Below are positions 62,368 to 64,000 of a stretch of 64,000 nt of DNA, piece by piece; positions within the stretch are counted from its first letter, which is position 1; each line of letters starts with the position of its first letter. Position numbers and translations under genes: made by a program. The stretch is from Gracilariopsis chorda (taxonomy: Eukaryota > Rhodophyta > Florideophyceae > Gracilariales > Gracilariaceae), in contig NBIV01000046.1 in the NCBI GenBank assembly GCA_003194525.1, positions 62,001-126,000 of the forward strand. The letters run 5' to 3'. The notes below the pieces were generated by a model, which was not told the origin of the DNA, searched no databases, and worked only from the letters and a program-made list of their open reading frames with translations.

Positions 62368-64000
62368 CTAGGAAGCGTTGAGAAACTTTTGCAATGATTC
62401 CGGAATGAGTCCCTCCGTCATCGATTGGTTCAAGTACTTGAAGGCGTGAGGGTTGATCTTTGTCAATGCGTCAGCTAGGTTCAAGGGTCCCGGTATCCAA
62501 ATCAACTTGTTGATCTCGTTCGATTCAAAAGAATCACGTAGTCGAGCGACCGTGGGTCTCAATCGAAAGTCCTTTTGCTCGTGGAGAGTCGAAATGGTGG
62601 TGAAAAGACCATTTGAGTCGACCAGGAGTGTCAGACGAGGGCGTGGTCGATTCCCATTCATTGACATAATGTAGGCAAGGGTTTCAGACATGTGGATTGC
62701 TCGATCAGCTGTGTACGCAGCTGCCAGGATTTCTGCGCCAGCCGATGAGAATGAAACACGGTTTTGCTTTGAGCTATGCCAATCGATGTGGTGGTGCACA
62801 ATGCCATTCTTCGAGTCGAATATTACGCCAGTTAGCGAGCCGGTTTGTCCATACGATGACGTTCCAGAGGCTGCATCACTCAGGCTGAGTACTTGGAGAA
62901 GCTCAGGTTTGCTTTGAAGTGGTTCTTGCGGAGATTAGAAGTAAAGGTGAGGTTTCAGGGAACGAATGTGTGTCAGGGCAGCGTTAAGTTGACGAATGTT
63001 TGACACTTTGAGTTTCGACACATATTGCTGCATCTTGCTAGCGACAAGAGAAGCTTGCGGGAGTATGCCATGTCCCAGGAAATTCAGTTTGCCAGTTAGT
63101 CTCTGATATTCCCCGATTTCCTGTAGCGTGCAAGGTTCATCGTTTTGTTTCTTGCGCGAAGGGGTGAGATCAATACGGGTAATTGAGCTCAGGAATTCAT
63201 CCATGTTGATGGATACGGAGAAATCTGGGTGTTGTCGAATGAAAAGACGATTGAACACGATGTCTGACTCAGAGCTGAATCTTCCAACATCAAACTTCGC
63301 AGATATGGACTTCTGGAATTGTTGGATAGCTTCAGGCTCTCCAGCGAAGATCATGTCGTCGACAACTTTGGCAAGGATAAGCGTGAGCTTACTTCTCTTC
63401 CACAGAAGAAAGAACTGAGGAACACCAGGAAGATCGACGAATCCCTGCTCAAAGAGCCAGTTCTCAACACAGAGTTGCCAAAGCCGGCCTGACTCTACGA
63501 GGCCGTAGGCTGGGGCTAGGAGTTTCCATACCTCATTGACAAATTTCGTCCATCCTCGTGGAGGTTTCATGTAAATGTCCCTATTCAGTTTTCCAGCTTG
63601 AAGATATGCGGATTTTACATCAAGGGAGGCGAGAGTGAAATGAAACACTGTCGCAAGAGATAGAAGCAATCTAAGAGTAGGAAACTGGGCCGTTGAGGAA
63701 TCAGAGCGCAAATCGTGCTTCTGCTTGTCTTTGTTACCATGAGGAACAAGACGACACTTCAGTTTCAACTGGTTGCTTTCCCCATCGTGCTTGATTACGA
63801 AGAAGTGATGTGACGAAATCAAGTTGGCATTACGAGGAAGAGAGCGTATGGAAACAGGTACATAGGCCTTCCGTTCGGCATATGACTTCTTTTCCTTTTC
63901 AATAGCCTCATCTAGCAACCAACGTGGGGCACATTGAAGTTTATGCTCCGACAAAGGTTCGTTGCCGAGACATTGATAGAGGTTTCGGAGTATTGTCTGC
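62368..64000 (-). pseudogene. pol: Ty1/copia Pol, RT and RNase H part (runs off the window)
   Basis: Copia-type reverse transcriptase with RLVPHGNKD, LASLDVKSAYLQ, YMKPPRGW and the catalytic VDDMIFAG box. RNase H follows (SLSDAASG, then SSAGAEILAAAYTADRA and a terminal LADALTK motif). One in-frame TAA at 62935-62937 separates the RT and RNase H sections; the frame is otherwise continuous. The frame is open at the right window edge, so integrase and gag lie outside. The orientation matches the polypurine tract and LTR edge near 49.13 kb, making 49-64 kb one copia element with a nested gypsy insertion. Confidence 0.88.

Noticed and set aside
1-64000. CRISPR arrays, bacterial operons or Shine-Dalgarno signals
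   Set aside because: None seen. Gene content and retrotransposons are eukaryotic.

Overview
The window is nuclear DNA from an intron-poor eukaryote. Its genes encode a Polycomb SUZ12/VEF subunit, a SWI/SNF SNF5 subunit, an ER BiP exchange factor of the SIL1/Fes1 type, a WD40 protein and HAD phosphatases. Nearly all are single open frames with short spacers, interrupted by large LTR retrotransposons. My best guess is a florideophyte red alga of the Chondrus crispus type. That is an inference from gene style and transposon load, not proof.

Layout. 1-3472: a 102-bp foldback and a SIL1-like gene on the minus strand. 3473-26038: two full-length Ty3/gypsy elements of one family, copy 1 on plus and copy 2 on minus, tail to tail across a 52-bp spacer, forming an inverted repeat of about 22.6 kb. 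The spacer and 26039-26225 are the two halves of an older, diverged LTR into which one copy had inserted. 27.4-33.4 kb: VEF/SUZ12, a WD40 protein and SNF5. 33.9-40.1 kb: three paralogues that each carry an N-terminal SUMO-interaction-like motif and a shared Cys-rich module. 41.0-44.4 kb: three predicted membrane proteins. 44.9-47.8 kb: an intact HAD phosphatase and a decayed duplicate. From about 48.75 kb to the right edge: a Ty1/copia element on the minus strand (3' LTR edge, polypurine tract, RNase H and RT). It contains an ORF on the opposite strand that is split by a third, young gypsy copy (50579-62116, 5-bp target duplication GAATG).

The gypsy family has LTRs of about 807-829 bp (TGAAGTGCAACG...TTGCACCACA), a PBS starting TGGTCTCC, a polypurine tract, a 724-aa Gag with a CCHC knuckle, and a Pol in the -1 frame ordered protease-RT-RNase H-integrase. 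A very long disordered linker separates the integrase end from a terminal chromodomain. Between pol and the 3' LTR each copy also carries an ORF on the opposite strand (594 aa intact in copy 3), with its own AATAAA about 90 nt past its stop. I recognise no family for that protein. Gag is intact in all three copies and pol is broken in all three, at different sites.

Two signals deserve most attention. First, the antisense ORFs: one in the gypsy family and apparently a second, unrelated one in the copia element. Second, the gypsy sequence, LTR and coding alike, is carpeted with small perfect hairpins (4-5 bp stems, 3-4 nt loops, often every 20-30 nt). Across copies the stems persist while loops vary, with at least one compensatory stem change. 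The host genes here do not show this by eye.
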